A stretch of 64,000 nt of DNA from Woeseiaceae bacterium. Its GTDB lineage: Bacteria > Pseudomonadota > Gammaproteobacteria > Steroidobacterales > Woeseiaceae. The notes under the pieces are model-generated. The model was given only the letters and a program-made list of their open reading frames with translations, did not search any database and was not told the origin of the DNA. Made by a program: the position numbers and the translations under genes. The stretch covers positions 1 to 64,000 of the forward strand of contig JABDQH010000094.1 in the NCBI GenBank assembly GCA_013042375.1, read 5' to 3'. Shown one piece after another: positions 9,993 to 18,263 of this stretch. The first letter of the stretch is position 1. Each line of letters starts with the position of its first letter.

Positions 9993-11837
9993 ATGAAGCG
10001 CAGAATCACCCGGCGGGACTTTCTGAACGGCACGCAGGTCGCGATCGGCGCCTCGCTGCTCAGTCCGTGGACCGAGGTCTTCGGTACGAATACCTCGAAA
10101 TTCGACCTCGGACGCGACTATTACCCGCCCGCGAAGACAGGACTGCGCGGCAGCCACGACGGCGCCTGGGAGGCCATGCACGCACGCGTTGCGGGCGCCA
10201 GGTGGCCCGCAGGGCCGATTGAAAAAGACTACGACCTCGTCGTCGTCGGTGGCGGCATCAGCGGACTCTCAGCCGCACACTTCTATCGCCGCGAGCGCCC
10301 GTCAGCGCGCGTCCTGGTACTCGACAACCACGACGACTTCGGCGGCCACGCCAAGCGCAACGAGTTCGAGGTCGACGGACGAACACGCATCGCCTACGGC
10401 GGCACCGAATCGATCGACACACCCTCCGGCTACTCCGATGTTTCAAGAGCCCTGCTCGAAGACATCGGTATCGACTTGCAAAAGTTCTACGAGTACTTCG
10501 ACCAGCCCCTGTACGACGACATGGGTCTCTCCTACGCGATTGCCTTCGATCAAGAGACCTACGGCAGGCAGAAGCTCGTCACCGGCTATGGCCAGAAACC
10601 CTGGCAGACGTTCGCGGCCGAGACGCCGATGAGCGAGAAGGCGCGGGCCGACCTCGTGCGTGCGTTCACAGACGAGCGCGACTACCTGCCCGGGCTGAGC
10701 CGCGAGGAAAAAATCGCGAAGCTAAGCCGCATCAGCTATCGCACTTATCTTCGCGACTTCGTCAAGGTCGACGAGCAGGTGCTCGAGATGTTCCAGCGCT
10801 GGGGCATGAGCTACTGGTGCGTCGGCATGGACGAGGTTCCCGCCATCTATATTCTCGGCTACACGGACGGCGGCGGCATGCCCGGGCTCGAGCACACGCT
10901 GTCAACAGAAGGTGGGCGCGGCAGCGAACCCTACATCTTCCACTTCCCCGACGGCAATGCCTCGGTCGCCAGGCTGCTCGTGAGAAGCCTCATTCCCGAG
11001 GCCCTGCCGGGTAGGACGATGGAAGACTCGGTAACGGCGCGCCTGAACTACGGCATGCTCGACCGTGACGGCGCAGCGCTGCGCATTCGCCTGAACAGCA
11101 CCGCGGTCAACATCGCCCATACGAGAGACTCGAAAGCCGTCGACGTGACCTATGTGCATGCCGGTGACGCACACACGGTGCGGGCAAAGAAATGTGTCCT
11201 GGCCTGCTACAACAGCGCCATTCCCTATATCTGCCCGGAACTGCCGGATAAACAAAAAGCGGGGCTCGCCTACAACGTCAAGATACCGCTGACGTATACG
11301 AAGGTGATGGTGCCGAACTGGCGCGCTTTTGCCGACCTCGGTACTCGCTTCGTGTATTACACGAACGATTTCTACAAGCAGGTGGAACTCGATTACCCGG
11401 TGTCGATCGGCGATTACGCGTTTGGCGCCGACCCAGATCAGCCGATGGCGCTGCACATGTGTCATGTACCCTACTTCGACGACATCCAGGGACCCGAGCA
11501 GTGGCGGGCCGGTCGCCGAAAAATGCTCGAGACACCGTTCTCGATATTCGAACACCACGTTCGCGATCAGCTCGACCAGGCCCTGTCCGGCGCGGGATTC
11601 GATGCCGACAGGGACATCGAAGGAATCACCGTCAATCGCTGGGCGCACGGCTATTCCTACAGCCCGGATCTGTTGTGGGAGCCCGAGTACCGGTCCGATG
11701 CGGACAAGCCCTGGGTCGTCGGGCGCCAGCCGTTCGGACGCATCAGTATCGCGAACTCCGATGCCGGCGCGGCAGCCAACACCGATTCCGCGATTACCCA
11801 TGGTCATCGCGCCGTGCAGCAGGCGCTATCGAGCTAG
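9993..11837 (+). CDS. Tat-exported FAD/NAD(P)-binding oxidoreductase, spermidine dehydrogenase-like
   Basis: A 614-residue flavoprotein. The N-terminus carries a twin-arginine signal (MKRRITRRDFLNG), so it is folded with cofactor and exported to the periplasm. A dinucleotide-binding motif VVVGGGISGLSAAHFY begins near residue 86, followed by LDNHDDFGGHAKRNEF, a hallmark of the spermidine dehydrogenase (SpdH) group of amine oxidoreductases. A second FAD-contact region lies at the C-terminus (GRISIANSDAG and a final helix). The substrate is not proven; a polyamine is the best guess. It is divergent from the P-type ATPase. Confidence 0.82.
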   Translation: MKRRITRRDFLNGTQVAIGASLLSPWTEVFGTNTSKFDLGRDYYPPAKTGLRGSHDGAWEAMHARVAGARWPAGPIEKDYDLVVVGGGISGLSAAHFYRRERPSARVLVLDNHDDFGGHAKRNEFEVDGRTRIAYGGTESIDTPSGYSDVSRALLEDIGIDLQKFYEYFDQPLYDDMGLSYAIAFDQETYGRQKLVTGYGQKPWQTFAAETPMSEKARADLVRAFTDERDYLPGLSREEKIAKLSRISYRTYLRDFVKVDEQVLEMFQRWGMSYWCVGMDEVPAIYILGYTDGGGMPGLEHTLSTEGGRGSEPYIFHFPDGNASVARLLVRSLIPEALPGRTMEDSVTARLNYGMLDRDGAALRIRLNSTAVNIAHTRDSKAVDVTYVHAGDAHTVRAKKCVLACYNSAIPYICPELPDKQKAGLAYNVKIPLTYTKVMVPNWRAFADLGTRFVYYTNDFYKQVELDYPVSIGDYAFGADPDQPMALHMCHVPYFDDIQGPEQWRAGRRKMLETPFSIFEHHVRDQLDQALSGAGFDADRDIEGITVNRWAHGYSYSPDLLWEPEYRSDADKPWVVGRQPFGRISIANSDAGAAANTDSAITHGHRAVQQALSS

Positions 11838-11880
11838 CCGCACTCCCCGTGGTCGCAGGGCAGGACTCCCTCTGTTCGTC

Positions 11881-12513
11881 CTACTCGTCGGAATTGCCGC
11901 CGCCGAAGCGGTAGTCGAAGCTGACGCCGAAGGCATGCAGATTGCCTTCGCCCGTCTGGCCGGCCTTGCCGACATCCGGGTAATAATCATAGAACGCGGT
12001 AACGCCCCACGACCTGTCGAATGCATAACGCGCAACGAGCCCGCCGTATGCGATCGTTTCCGATGCCGACGCCGAATAGGGCTCGCCCCCGAAAACTTCC
12101 GATTCACTGACATCGACGCGGGCAGCGCCAATGCGGCCACCGGCCGAGAACTTGTCCGTGAACGGATAGCGATAGCCGACATTGACCTCGATCGCTTCCG
12201 TCTCAATCGTGCCCTGGTCCTCGACGCCCTCGTACAGACCGTCAAAGTCCGTATCGCCCACACGGGTATAGCCGGCTTCGAAGACGACCCGCTCCCTCAG
12301 TCCCGGGTCCATCCTGCCGAATACCGTGTAGCCGATACTGTCGTGCTTTTCCTGGCCGGAAAACAGGTTCGCTGCCTTGTAGTTGCTGCAATTTGCGAGA
12401 AAACCGGCGCCGGCGTAGTAGCTGCGCGTGCTGGCGCAGCCGGACAGCATCGCCAGGGTGAATGCAGCAAGCAACGTGATACTGAGCGCCTTCGTCCTCT
12501 GTGTGACGTTCAT
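11881..12513 (-). CDS. Lipoprotein with outer-membrane beta-barrel-like domain
   Basis: A 210-residue protein with a lipoprotein signal ending LSGC (Cys26). The mature part has alternating beta strands (VVFEAGYTRVG, AIEVNVGYRYPF, YGGLVARYAF, GVSFDYRFG) like the small 8-stranded OmpA/OmpX-type barrels. A barrel with a lipidated N-terminus is unusual, but similar proteins are common in this part of the gammaproteobacteria. Function unknown. It is convergent with the FAD oxidoreductase gene, with 43 bases between them and no clear terminator. Confidence 0.65.
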   Translation of the reverse strand: MNVTQRTKALSITLLAAFTLAMLSGCASTRSYYAGAGFLANCSNYKAANLFSGQEKHDSIGYTVFGRMDPGLRERVVFEAGYTRVGDTDFDGLYEGVEDQGTIETEAIEVNVGYRYPFTDKFSAGGRIGAARVDVSESEVFGGEPYSASASETIAYGGLVARYAFDRSWGVTAFYDYYPDVGKAGQTGEGNLHAFGVSFDYRFGGGNSDE

Positions 12514-12665
12514 CGTTCTCTCCCTACCATTTGAACTGGCAGGTCGACCCCAGAACGATTCACGGCGAGCAGCCCGCCAGTCTTATGTGTGAACGATAAT
12601 TCTCAGACGGATCGGAGATCGTGTAAATCCCGAGTACTACCTATCGACGCAGATCGAGAAGACGC

Positions 12666-12725
12666 ACCACAGCCAAAGCGAGAACCAGTTCCTCCCGAAA
12701 TCCTGACATTTCGTCAGACTGTGGT
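12666..12725 (+). other. Nested inverted repeats upstream of the septum-formation-like gene
   Basis: ACCACAG at 12666-12672 pairs with CTGTGGT at 12719-12725 and encloses CTGAC at 12703-12707 pairing with GTCAG at 12713-12717. It lies 46 bases before the start of the next gene, within the 258-base gap between genes that is the longest in the window. It could be a 5-prime leader structure or an operator. No uridine tract follows, so it is not a terminator. The rest of the gap shows nothing I can name. Confidence 0.3.
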
Positions 12726-12771
12726 AGATCGGCAAGGAATGCCGTAACTAACGGCTTGCAGGGAGCAGCAC

Positions 12772-13254
12772 ATGAAGAAGTTCGTGGCCTACGCGGCCGT
12801 CGGCCTCGGCGTCGTCGGCTACAACGTTATGACAAATGCCGACCGCGATGCGTCTGGCGCTATCATCGACGGTGGCGATGTCGACCCGTTCTCGATGCGT
12901 CTCGGTGACTGCTTCGACAACACACGTTCATTTGCCGCGGATGAAGCCGGCCAGGTATCGACCCTGCCGGGCGTGCCGTGTTCGGAGCCGCACGACAACG
13001 AAGTGTTCGCGATTTTCGACGTTGACATCGAGTCATTTCCGGGCGACGAACCCATGGCCGAGATGGCGTTCGATCAGTGCCTCGCACGTTTCGAGAATTT
13101 CGTGGGCCTCGAGTACGAATCGTCCGTACTCGACATCACGGCTTTGTACCCGAGCTCGTCGAGCTGGGCGCAGGATGATCGCGAGGTTATTTGCGCCATC
13201 TACGACATGAACGGCGAGAAGCTCATGGGCTCGGCGAAAAACACCGCTATCTGA
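12772..13254 (+). CDS. Septum_form-like domain protein, membrane-anchored
   Basis: A 160-residue protein with an N-terminal hydrophobic segment (about residues 5-17) that may be an anchor. After it comes LGDCFDNT, then VPCSEPHDNEVFAIFDV, a spaced CLARF helix, and WAQDDREVICAIYDM. This order (GDCF, PCSEPHD-EVFA, C, W-x4-R-x-x-C) is the pattern of the septum-formation domain best known from actinobacteria, with four cysteines likely in two disulfides. The biochemical role of that domain is not settled. The ATG has AGGGAGCA upstream. A strong terminator follows, so it is probably transcribed alone. Confidence 0.65.
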   Translation: MKKFVAYAAVGLGVVGYNVMTNADRDASGAIIDGGDVDPFSMRLGDCFDNTRSFAADEAGQVSTLPGVPCSEPHDNEVFAIFDVDIESFPGDEPMAEMAFDQCLARFENFVGLEYESSVLDITALYPSSSSWAQDDREVICAIYDMNGEKLMGSAKNTAI

Positions 13255-13278
13255 CACACACTCTCCAGCTTAAGGCAG

Positions 13279-13313
13279 ACGCTTGCACGCGCCTCGCGTG
13301 CAAGCGTTTGTTT
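13279..13313 (+). terminator. Rho-independent terminator after the septum-formation-like gene
   Basis: A 12-bp perfect stem (13279-13290 with 13296-13307), loop GCCTC, followed by a T-rich run (TTGTTTT). The stem core is GCTTGCACGC. It lies 25 bases after the stop codon and separates this gene from SQR. Confidence 0.88.
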
Positions 13314-13342
13314 TATATGGACTCTCCAGCGTGAAACTATTT

Positions 13343-13373
13343 TAGACTGTACTACATTAGACAAATGTAATAT
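13343..13373 (+). promoter_or_regulatory. Candidate promoter and operator of the SQR gene
   Basis: A perfect inverted repeat TACATT-N5-AATGTA (13353-13369) overlaps a likely -10 box TAATAT (13368-13373). A weak -35, TAGACT, lies at 13343. The position, between promoter elements and about 40 bases before the ATG, fits a repressor site. The ArsR/BigR-like regulator encoded at 22676-23011 is a candidate binder, by inference only. Confidence 0.4.
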
Positions 13374-13408
13374 CTTGGCGCCATCGGCTCGTATCAAAGG
13401 GGAAAACG

Positions 13409-14686
13409 ATGGCAAAGATCGTCGTAATGGGCGCCGGAATCGGTGGCATCTCGCAGATCTACGAACTCCGCAAGGAACTGGGCAAGGAACACGAGCTCAT
13501 GCTCGTCGGCGATTCCGACAGCTTCGAATTTACGCCATCCAATCCCTGGGTCGCCGTCGGCTGGCGCAAGGAAAAACAAATCAAGGTCGACCTGCCGGAC
13601 CTCATGAAGAAATACGGCATCGGCTTCAGCGGCAGCGGCGTGCGGCGCCTGCATGCCGAGGAAAACCGCCTCGAGATGAACGACGATACGAATATCGAGT
13701 ACGACTATCTCGTCATCGCCACGGGCCCGAAGCTCGCCTTCGAAGAGGTCGAGGGGCTCGGTCCCGAGGGCCACACGCAGTCGATCTGCAAGACCGGCCA
13801 CGCGGCGACGGCCAACATCGACTTCCAGGCGCTCGTCGACGACCCGGGCCCCGTCGTCGTCGGTGCTGCCCCGATGGCCTCGTGCTTCGGCCCGGCCTAC
13901 GAGTACGCTTTCATCCTCGACACCGAGCTCAAGAAGCGCAAGATTCGCGACAGGGTCCCAATGTACTTCGTGACGCCCGAGCCCTACATCGGACATCTCG
14001 GCCTCGACGGCGTCGGCGACACCAAGGGCATGATGGAATCCGAGCTGCGCGATCGACACATCCAGTGGACGACCAACGCGAAGATTTCCAGGGTCGAGGA
14101 AGGCAAAGTTTATTTCACCGAGGTCGACGACGACGGCAACGACAAGAAGGAGCACGAGCTCGAGTTCAAACACTCGATGATCCTGCCGGCCTTCAAGGGT
14201 GTCCCGGCGATCGCCGGTATCGACGGTCTCTGCAACCCGCGCGACTTCATCATCATCGATGACTACCAGCGCAATCCGACATACCAGAACATCTTCGCGG
14301 TCGGCGTTTGCGTGGCCATCCCCCCCGTTCACGCAACGCCGGTCGCGACAGGTGCACCGAAGACCGGTTACATGATCGAGTCGATGGTGACGGCAACGAC
14401 GCACAATCTCGCGAGGCTGCTCAAAGGTAGCGAACCCGACCAGAAGGGCAGTTGGAACGCAGTTTGCCTCGCCGACTTCGGCGACACCGGCGTCGCCTTC
14501 GTGGCGCTGCCGCAGATTCCGCCACGCAACATGAACTGGGCGTCACAGGGCAGATGGGTGCACGTTGCGAAAGTCGCGTACGAGAAGTACTTCCTGCACA
14601 AGGTGCGCGCCGCCAAGACGGAGCCGTACTATGAACGCACGATCATGAAACTGATCGGCGTGCAGCGCCTCAAGGAATCAGGCTGA
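13409..14686 (+). CDS. sqr: Sulfide:quinone oxidoreductase
   Basis: A 425-residue flavoprotein that oxidises sulfide to polysulfide or sulfane sulfur and passes electrons to quinone at the membrane. The N-terminal FAD motif is VVMGAGIGGISQIYEL. Three cysteines fall at 127 (SICKTGH), 159 (MASCFGPAYE) and 353 (NAVCLADFGD), matching within three residues the catalytic Cys128, Cys160 and Cys356 of Acidithiobacillus ferrooxidans SQR. The C-terminal amphipathic helices that dock such enzymes to the membrane are present. AAAGGGGA precedes the ATG. The last 9 bases overlap the small convergent membrane-protein gene. Confidence 0.9.
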   Translation: MAKIVVMGAGIGGISQIYELRKELGKEHELMLVGDSDSFEFTPSNPWVAVGWRKEKQIKVDLPDLMKKYGIGFSGSGVRRLHAEENRLEMNDDTNIEYDYLVIATGPKLAFEEVEGLGPEGHTQSICKTGHAATANIDFQALVDDPGPVVVGAAPMASCFGPAYEYAFILDTELKKRKIRDRVPMYFVTPEPYIGHLGLDGVGDTKGMMESELRDRHIQWTTNAKISRVEEGKVYFTEVDDDGNDKKEHELEFKHSMILPAFKGVPAIAGIDGLCNPRDFIIIDDYQRNPTYQNIFAVGVCVAIPPVHATPVATGAPKTGYMIESMVTATTHNLARLLKGSEPDQKGSWNAVCLADFGDTGVAFVALPQIPPRNMNWASQGRWVHVAKVAYEKYFLHKVRAAKTEPYYERTIMKLIGVQRLKESG

Positions 14687-14890
14687 GGCTTCGCTGTCCT
14701 CGACCTGCCGCTGTGCGCGACGCTTGAGGAAGATCAACGCGCCCCATACGGCCGAGAGCACCCCGAGCGTAACCGAGAAATAGCGGAACGTACTGCCGGG
14801 GTCGGAATCCATGCCGAGCAGTACCAGCAGGATGCCTACAACCACCCAGTAGTGCGGCGCGTATTCGTAGATGGACTTGGGTAAGTGCAT
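14678..14890 (-). CDS. Small two-helix membrane protein, function unknown
   Basis: A 70-residue protein with two predicted membrane helices, VVVGILLVLLGM and SVTLGVLSAVWGALIFL, and a basic, then acidic tail (RRAQRQVEDSEASA). I recognise no family. It overlaps the end of the SQR gene by 9 bases in the opposite direction and lies 9 bases downstream of the DUF4124 gene on its own strand, so it is probably cotranscribed with the latter. Confidence 0.6.
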   Translation of the reverse strand: MHLPKSIYEYAPHYWVVVGILLVLLGMDSDPGSTFRYFSVTLGVLSAVWGALIFLKRRAQRQVEDSEASA

Positions 14891-14899
14891 ATCAGTGCC

Positions 14900-15397
14900 T
14901 CATGAACGCCCGCCCGAGTTGCGGCAAGCCTTGTCTTTCTGCGCACGCGTCTCGGCGATCGTGCGCGCGGTGTCTTCTTTGCTCAGGTATTCGCGCTCGC
15001 CGTCTTCATTCGTCTTGTAGAGACGCGGCGCATTGAGGTAAGAGTCGTATATCTCGGTTGCCCGCTTGCAGTAGTAGGCTTCGGCCAGCTCCCGCTCGGC
15101 CCGCTGCTGGGGCGTCTCGCCCGGAAACGCATCGCCACTGCCGCTTGCGTCTTCTGACACGGTTGGCTCCACGTCGGCCAGCGAACCCGAAGAAACCCAG
15201 ACAAGCTGGACGGCTATCGCACTTTCGTGCTCCGGCGAATCACTGTAGTGGACCTCGCCGGTTTCATCGACCCACGTAAATATCGGCTTCATCGTGTCGA
15301 CGAAATGGGTGTTGCCGTGTGCATCGACCCACTTCCACACGTCTGCCTGCGCACTCGTTGCGCCCAGCAAAAGCAGGAGAACCAGGATGTATCGCAT
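14900..15397 (-). CDS. Exported DUF4124 protein, two DUF4124-like motifs
   Basis: About 165 residues. The start at 15397 is chosen because AAAGGAG lies 6 bases upstream and MRYILVLLLLLGATSAQA is a signal peptide; a start at 15484 would bury it. Two DUF4124-like motifs sit side by side: VWKWVDAHGNTHFVDT and IFTWVDETGEVHYSD. A helical, charged C-terminus ends with RLYKTNEDGEREYL and a cysteine near the end. That tail is shared with the protein at 28216-28683, so the two are paralogues. Periplasmic, role unknown. Confidence 0.78.
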   Translation of the reverse strand: MRYILVLLLLLGATSAQADVWKWVDAHGNTHFVDTMKPIFTWVDETGEVHYSDSPEHESAIAVQLVWVSSGSLADVEPTVSEDASGSGDAFPGETPQQRAERELAEAYYCKRATEIYDSYLNAPRLYKTNEDGEREYLSKEDTARTIAETRAQKDKACRNSGGRS

Positions 15398-15520
15398 ATA
15401 ACGCTCCTTTGCCGGCGAAGTATGCAGTGAACTCGCCGTATTTCCCTTGATTGACGTCACAAAAATTGCCCCAACCGACAACAAACGTCTCTTTCTACCG
15501 ACAGATGAGCCTCAGGAAAG

Positions 15521-15536
15521 TGTGACCCAGTCCACA
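15521..15536 (+). promoter_or_regulatory. CRP/Vfr/Clp-like site upstream of the pilus operon
   Basis: TGTGA-CCCAGT-CCACA matches 9 of 10 bases of the TGTGA-N6-TCACA consensus of the CRP family. It lies 104 bases before fimT and 18 before the leader ORF. CRP-family proteins (Vfr, Clp) control type IV pili in related bacteria, so the match is sensible, but single sites of this kind also occur by chance. Confidence 0.4.
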
Positions 15537-15553
15537 ACAAAAGGAGGCATCGA

Positions 15554-15628
15554 GTGACACGTTTCACGAATGATTCGCGACCTTTTGAGATGCCAGGGCG
15601 CGCCGATGCATTATTACCAATGCCATGA
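15554..15628 (+). CDS. 24-codon leader ORF overlapping the start of fimT
   Basis: A GTG codon at 15554 has a near-perfect ribosome site, AAGGAGG at 15541-15547, six bases upstream. It opens a 24-codon frame ending in TGA at 15626-15628. The stop overlaps the fimT ATG (15625-15627) as ATGA, in a different frame from fimT. fimT itself has no visible ribosome site. The arrangement therefore looks like a leader peptide that brings ribosomes to fimT by coupling. The peptide (MTRFTNDSRPFEMPGRADAL then LPMP) has no signal-like or known features. Confidence 0.5.
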   Translation: MTRFTNDSRPFEMPGRADALLPMP

Positions 15629-16140
15629 AACAGAACGGTTTCACACTCTTCGAGCTGCTCGTCGCGCTTGCGATTGCGGCTATCCTCGTTACGGTCGGTC
15701 TGCCCAACCTGCGCGGCATGGTTATGGATAATCGAATCATCGCGCAGGCCAATCACTTCGTCGCAACCATGAACGCCGCGCGCAGCAGCGCCGTGCGTTA
15801 CCAGCGCACCGCCATCGTCTGCGCGACGTCCGACTTCGACGCCGCCGTGCCGACCTGTTCGGACAGTACCGACTGGTCGAACGGCTGGATTGTCTGGGTC
15901 GACAAAAACCGTGATACCGTGACCGCGGCCGACGAGATCGTCGTCGTCGCCCCGCCCGTCGGCGGCTCGGTCACGATGAACAGCGGCGGCGCCACGCGCT
16001 TCAGCTACGACGCGCGCGGCTTCAGCGCGTCCGCCGGGGACGACCTGAGTTTCTGCGACAACCGCTCGGGTGAGACGGGCCGCGTCATTCGCGTTAACGA
16101 CGCAGGCCGCGTGCACATCACGACGCTGGGGTGCAGTTGA
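15625..16140 (+). CDS. fimT: Type IV pilus minor pilin FimT/FimU (GspH family)
   Basis: A 171-residue minor pseudopilin. The class III leader is MKQNG, cleaved before FTLFELL with Glu at mature position 5, followed by the hydrophobic N-terminal helix. The rest is a GspH-type globular domain (ARSSAVRYQRTAIVC, W-NGWIVWVDKNRD, RFSYDARGF) and a C-terminal GRVHI strand, with a probable disulfide. It is the first gene of the fimT-pilVWXY1Y2E operon and helps prime pilus assembly. No ribosome site lies in front of it; translation is probably coupled to the short ORF upstream. The product could equally be called FimU. Confidence 0.88.
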   Translation: MKQNGFTLFELLVALAIAAILVTVGLPNLRGMVMDNRIIAQANHFVATMNAARSSAVRYQRTAIVCATSDFDAAVPTCSDSTDWSNGWIVWVDKNRDTVTAADEIVVVAPPVGGSVTMNSGGATRFSYDARGFSASAGDDLSFCDNRSGETGRVIRVNDAGRVHITTLGCS

Positions 16141-16655
16141 TGATCTTGCGGCGCAGGCAGCAGGGCGTTTCGCTGATCGAGGTGCTCGTTTCAACGCTGA
16201 TACTGGCCATCGGTCTGGTCGGCGTGGCCGGACTGCAGGCATTTGCGCTGAAAAACAACCAGAGCGCAGAGATGCGCTCCCAGGCCAGCGCACTCGCCTA
16301 CGATCTCGCCGACCGCATGCGCGGCAACGTCGCGGCAGCCAATGCCGGCATGTACAACCCGGCAACGGCGTCGGAGCAGTCCTCCTGCCGCACGCTGACG
16401 GGCTGCGCCATGGGGGAGATGGCACAGGACGAAATGCAGCGCTGGATCGACAACGTCGAGGACGCGCTGCCGATGGGCGAAGGCTGGGTCTGCATCGACA
16501 GCACGCCGAACGACGGCGCCGGCCCCGGCAACCCCCAGTGCGACGGCAACGGCACGCGCTTTGCCGTCAAGATCTGGTGGGACGACGATCGTGACGGCGA
16601 GATTTCGGTCGAGGCACCGAACATCGAACGCCTCGCGATCACCTTTCAACTCTGA
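16140..16655 (+). CDS. pilV: Type IV pilus minor pilin PilV
   Basis: A 171-residue protein from the ATG at 16140, which overlaps the fimT stop (TGATG) and has GGGG upstream; a GTG at 16131 would also be possible but has no room for a ribosome site. The prepilin leader is MILRRRQQG, cleaved before VSLIEVLVS with Glu at +5. It is followed by AFALKNNQSAEMRSQAS and LADRMRGN, characteristic of PilV. PilV joins PilW and PilX in the minor-pilin priming complex. The cysteine-rich middle is typical. Confidence 0.88.
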   Translation: MILRRRQQGVSLIEVLVSTLILAIGLVGVAGLQAFALKNNQSAEMRSQASALAYDLADRMRGNVAAANAGMYNPATASEQSSCRTLTGCAMGEMAQDEMQRWIDNVEDALPMGEGWVCIDSTPNDGAGPGNPQCDGNGTRFAVKIWWDDDRDGEISVEAPNIERLAITFQL

Positions 16656-16667
16656 GCGAAACGACGC

Positions 16668-17672
16668 ATGGACGCAGAGGTAAATCGCAAAGGACAGTCC
16701 GGGGTATCGCTGGTCGAGGTGATGATCGCGATGGTCCTCGGCCTGTTCCTGATGGGCTCGGTCGTGCAGTTCTTCGTCCAGTCACGCCAGTCGAACCGCG
16801 TACACGAAGCGACGGCGCGTATGCAGGAGACCGGGCGCATGGCCCTCGAGATCCTGTCGCGCGATATTCGCATGGCCGACTTCTGGGGCTGCACAAGCAG
16901 CATTGCGGACGTCGTTAACAACCTGAATCCTGCTAACGCGGGATACGTCGACTACACGTCGGGCGGCATCAACGGCACGGAGGGCGGCACAGGGGTCTCC
17001 GACACACTGGTTTTGCGCGGTGGCGTCGCCAAAGGGATGTTCGTGGAGCCGCCATACGGCCCGCAGGCCTCGGCCAATATCAAGGTCCCCGCCGGTAACG
17101 ACCTCGAACAGGGTGACATCATCCTGGTCGCCGACTGCACGGGAGGCGATATTTTCCAGATATCGAACGCCAATCCTGGCGGTTCCGGCACCGTCGTGCA
17201 CAACACGGGTTCGACGACGTCGCCCGGCAACTACAACGCGAGCAATCCGGGCTGTGCCGGCGCGAACGCGCACTGCCTGTCTAAAGTATACGGCGGTGAC
17301 GCAGACATCCTCGACGTACAGGAAATCACCTATTCGGTGGCTACAGGCTCGGAAGGCGAGCCGGCGCTGTTTCGTAACGGCGTTGAGTTTCTCGACGGCA
17401 TCGAGGAACTGCAGGTGCTCTACGGCGAGGACACGGACGCGCCGGGGTCGGCCGGCGAAGGCATCGCCAACTACTACCTGCCGGCCGACCAGGTGGCCGA
17501 CATGGAGCGCGTCGTCGGATTGCGCATCGCCATCGTTACGCGATCGATGCATGAAAATCTCGTGCCGGGCGGCAACCAGTCCTTCTCCGTGTTCGGCACG
17601 GCTTTCGCCGGCGACGACAACCGCATTCGCCGCGCGTACGAGACAACGGTCAACATCCGCAATCGGCAGTAA
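16668..17672 (+). CDS. pilW: Type IV pilus minor pilin PilW
   Basis: A 334-residue minor pilin. The leader MDAEVNRKGQSG is cleaved before VSLVEVMIAM with Glu at +5. The helix is followed by RMQETGRMALEILSRDIRMADFWGC, the conserved PilW core. The large C-terminal domain is variable, as usual in this family, and contains EGIANYYLPADQVADMERVVGLRIAIVTRS, again PilW-like. Twelve bases separate it from pilV and twelve from pilX, consistent with one operon. Confidence 0.88.
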   Translation: MDAEVNRKGQSGVSLVEVMIAMVLGLFLMGSVVQFFVQSRQSNRVHEATARMQETGRMALEILSRDIRMADFWGCTSSIADVVNNLNPANAGYVDYTSGGINGTEGGTGVSDTLVLRGGVAKGMFVEPPYGPQASANIKVPAGNDLEQGDIILVADCTGGDIFQISNANPGGSGTVVHNTGSTTSPGNYNASNPGCAGANAHCLSKVYGGDADILDVQEITYSVATGSEGEPALFRNGVEFLDGIEELQVLYGEDTDAPGSAGEGIANYYLPADQVADMERVVGLRIAIVTRSMHENLVPGGNQSFSVFGTAFAGDDNRIRRAYETTVNIRNRQ

Positions 17673-17684
17673 AAGGATTACGTC

Positions 17685-18239
17685 ATGCACCGACCGATAC
17701 TGAAGCAACCCGCCCTTCCCGGCCGCCGCAGCCAGCAAGGTGCCGTGCTCGCGGTAACCCTGATGATCCTGCTCGTCGTCACGCTGCTGACCGTCAGCAA
17801 CATGCGAAGCTCAATCCTCGAGGAGAAGATGGCGGGCAACAACAGCGATCGCAATGTCGCATTCCAGGCCGCCGAGTCGGGGCTGCGCGAGGGCGAGGTA
17901 TTTCTCGAAAACATCGTCAGCCTCGGCGATTTCCAGGGGCAGGCAGGGCTGTTCGGCCGTACCGACGACGAGCCCTCGTTCTACACCTCGGGAACCTGGA
18001 ACGACGAGGCATACCACGTGGTGGCCGAGACCGATCTCAGCACCTACGAACGGCCGCGCTATTTCATCAAGAATATGACGACGGTCCAGGGGACCGCCGG
18101 AGCCCTGAACATGTCCGGCTACGGCGACAACAAGGGCACGGGCGACGTCACAATTTTCAGGGTCACGGTGCGGGCGACCGGCAAGAGTGCCGACTCGGCC
18201 GAAGTGATCCTGCGCACACAATACGGGCGAATCTTCTGA
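17685..18239 (+). CDS. pilX: Type IV pilus assembly protein PilX
   Basis: A 184-residue protein. After a basic leader, RRSQQG is followed by AVLAVTLMILLVVTLLTVSNMR, the PilX N-terminal helix, which lacks the Glu5 of major pilins as in other PilX proteins. Then come EEKMAGNNSDRNVAFQAAESGLREGE and a C-terminal domain ending ILRTQYGRIF, all typical. PilX works with PilV, PilW and PilY1 at the pilus tip. It lies directly before pilY1. Confidence 0.87.
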   Translation: MHRPILKQPALPGRRSQQGAVLAVTLMILLVVTLLTVSNMRSSILEEKMAGNNSDRNVAFQAAESGLREGEVFLENIVSLGDFQGQAGLFGRTDDEPSFYTSGTWNDEAYHVVAETDLSTYERPRYFIKNMTTVQGTAGALNMSGYGDNKGTGDVTIFRVTVRATGKSADSAEVILRTQYGRIF

Positions 18240-18263
18240 CCAGGGATCAAGGCGGGAAGAACC

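Noticed and set aside
15485..15624. AlgR-binding box upstream of fimT
   Set aside because: The closest match (ACGTTTGTTGTC on the minus strand) is not a good CCGTTCGTC match, so I did not call it.
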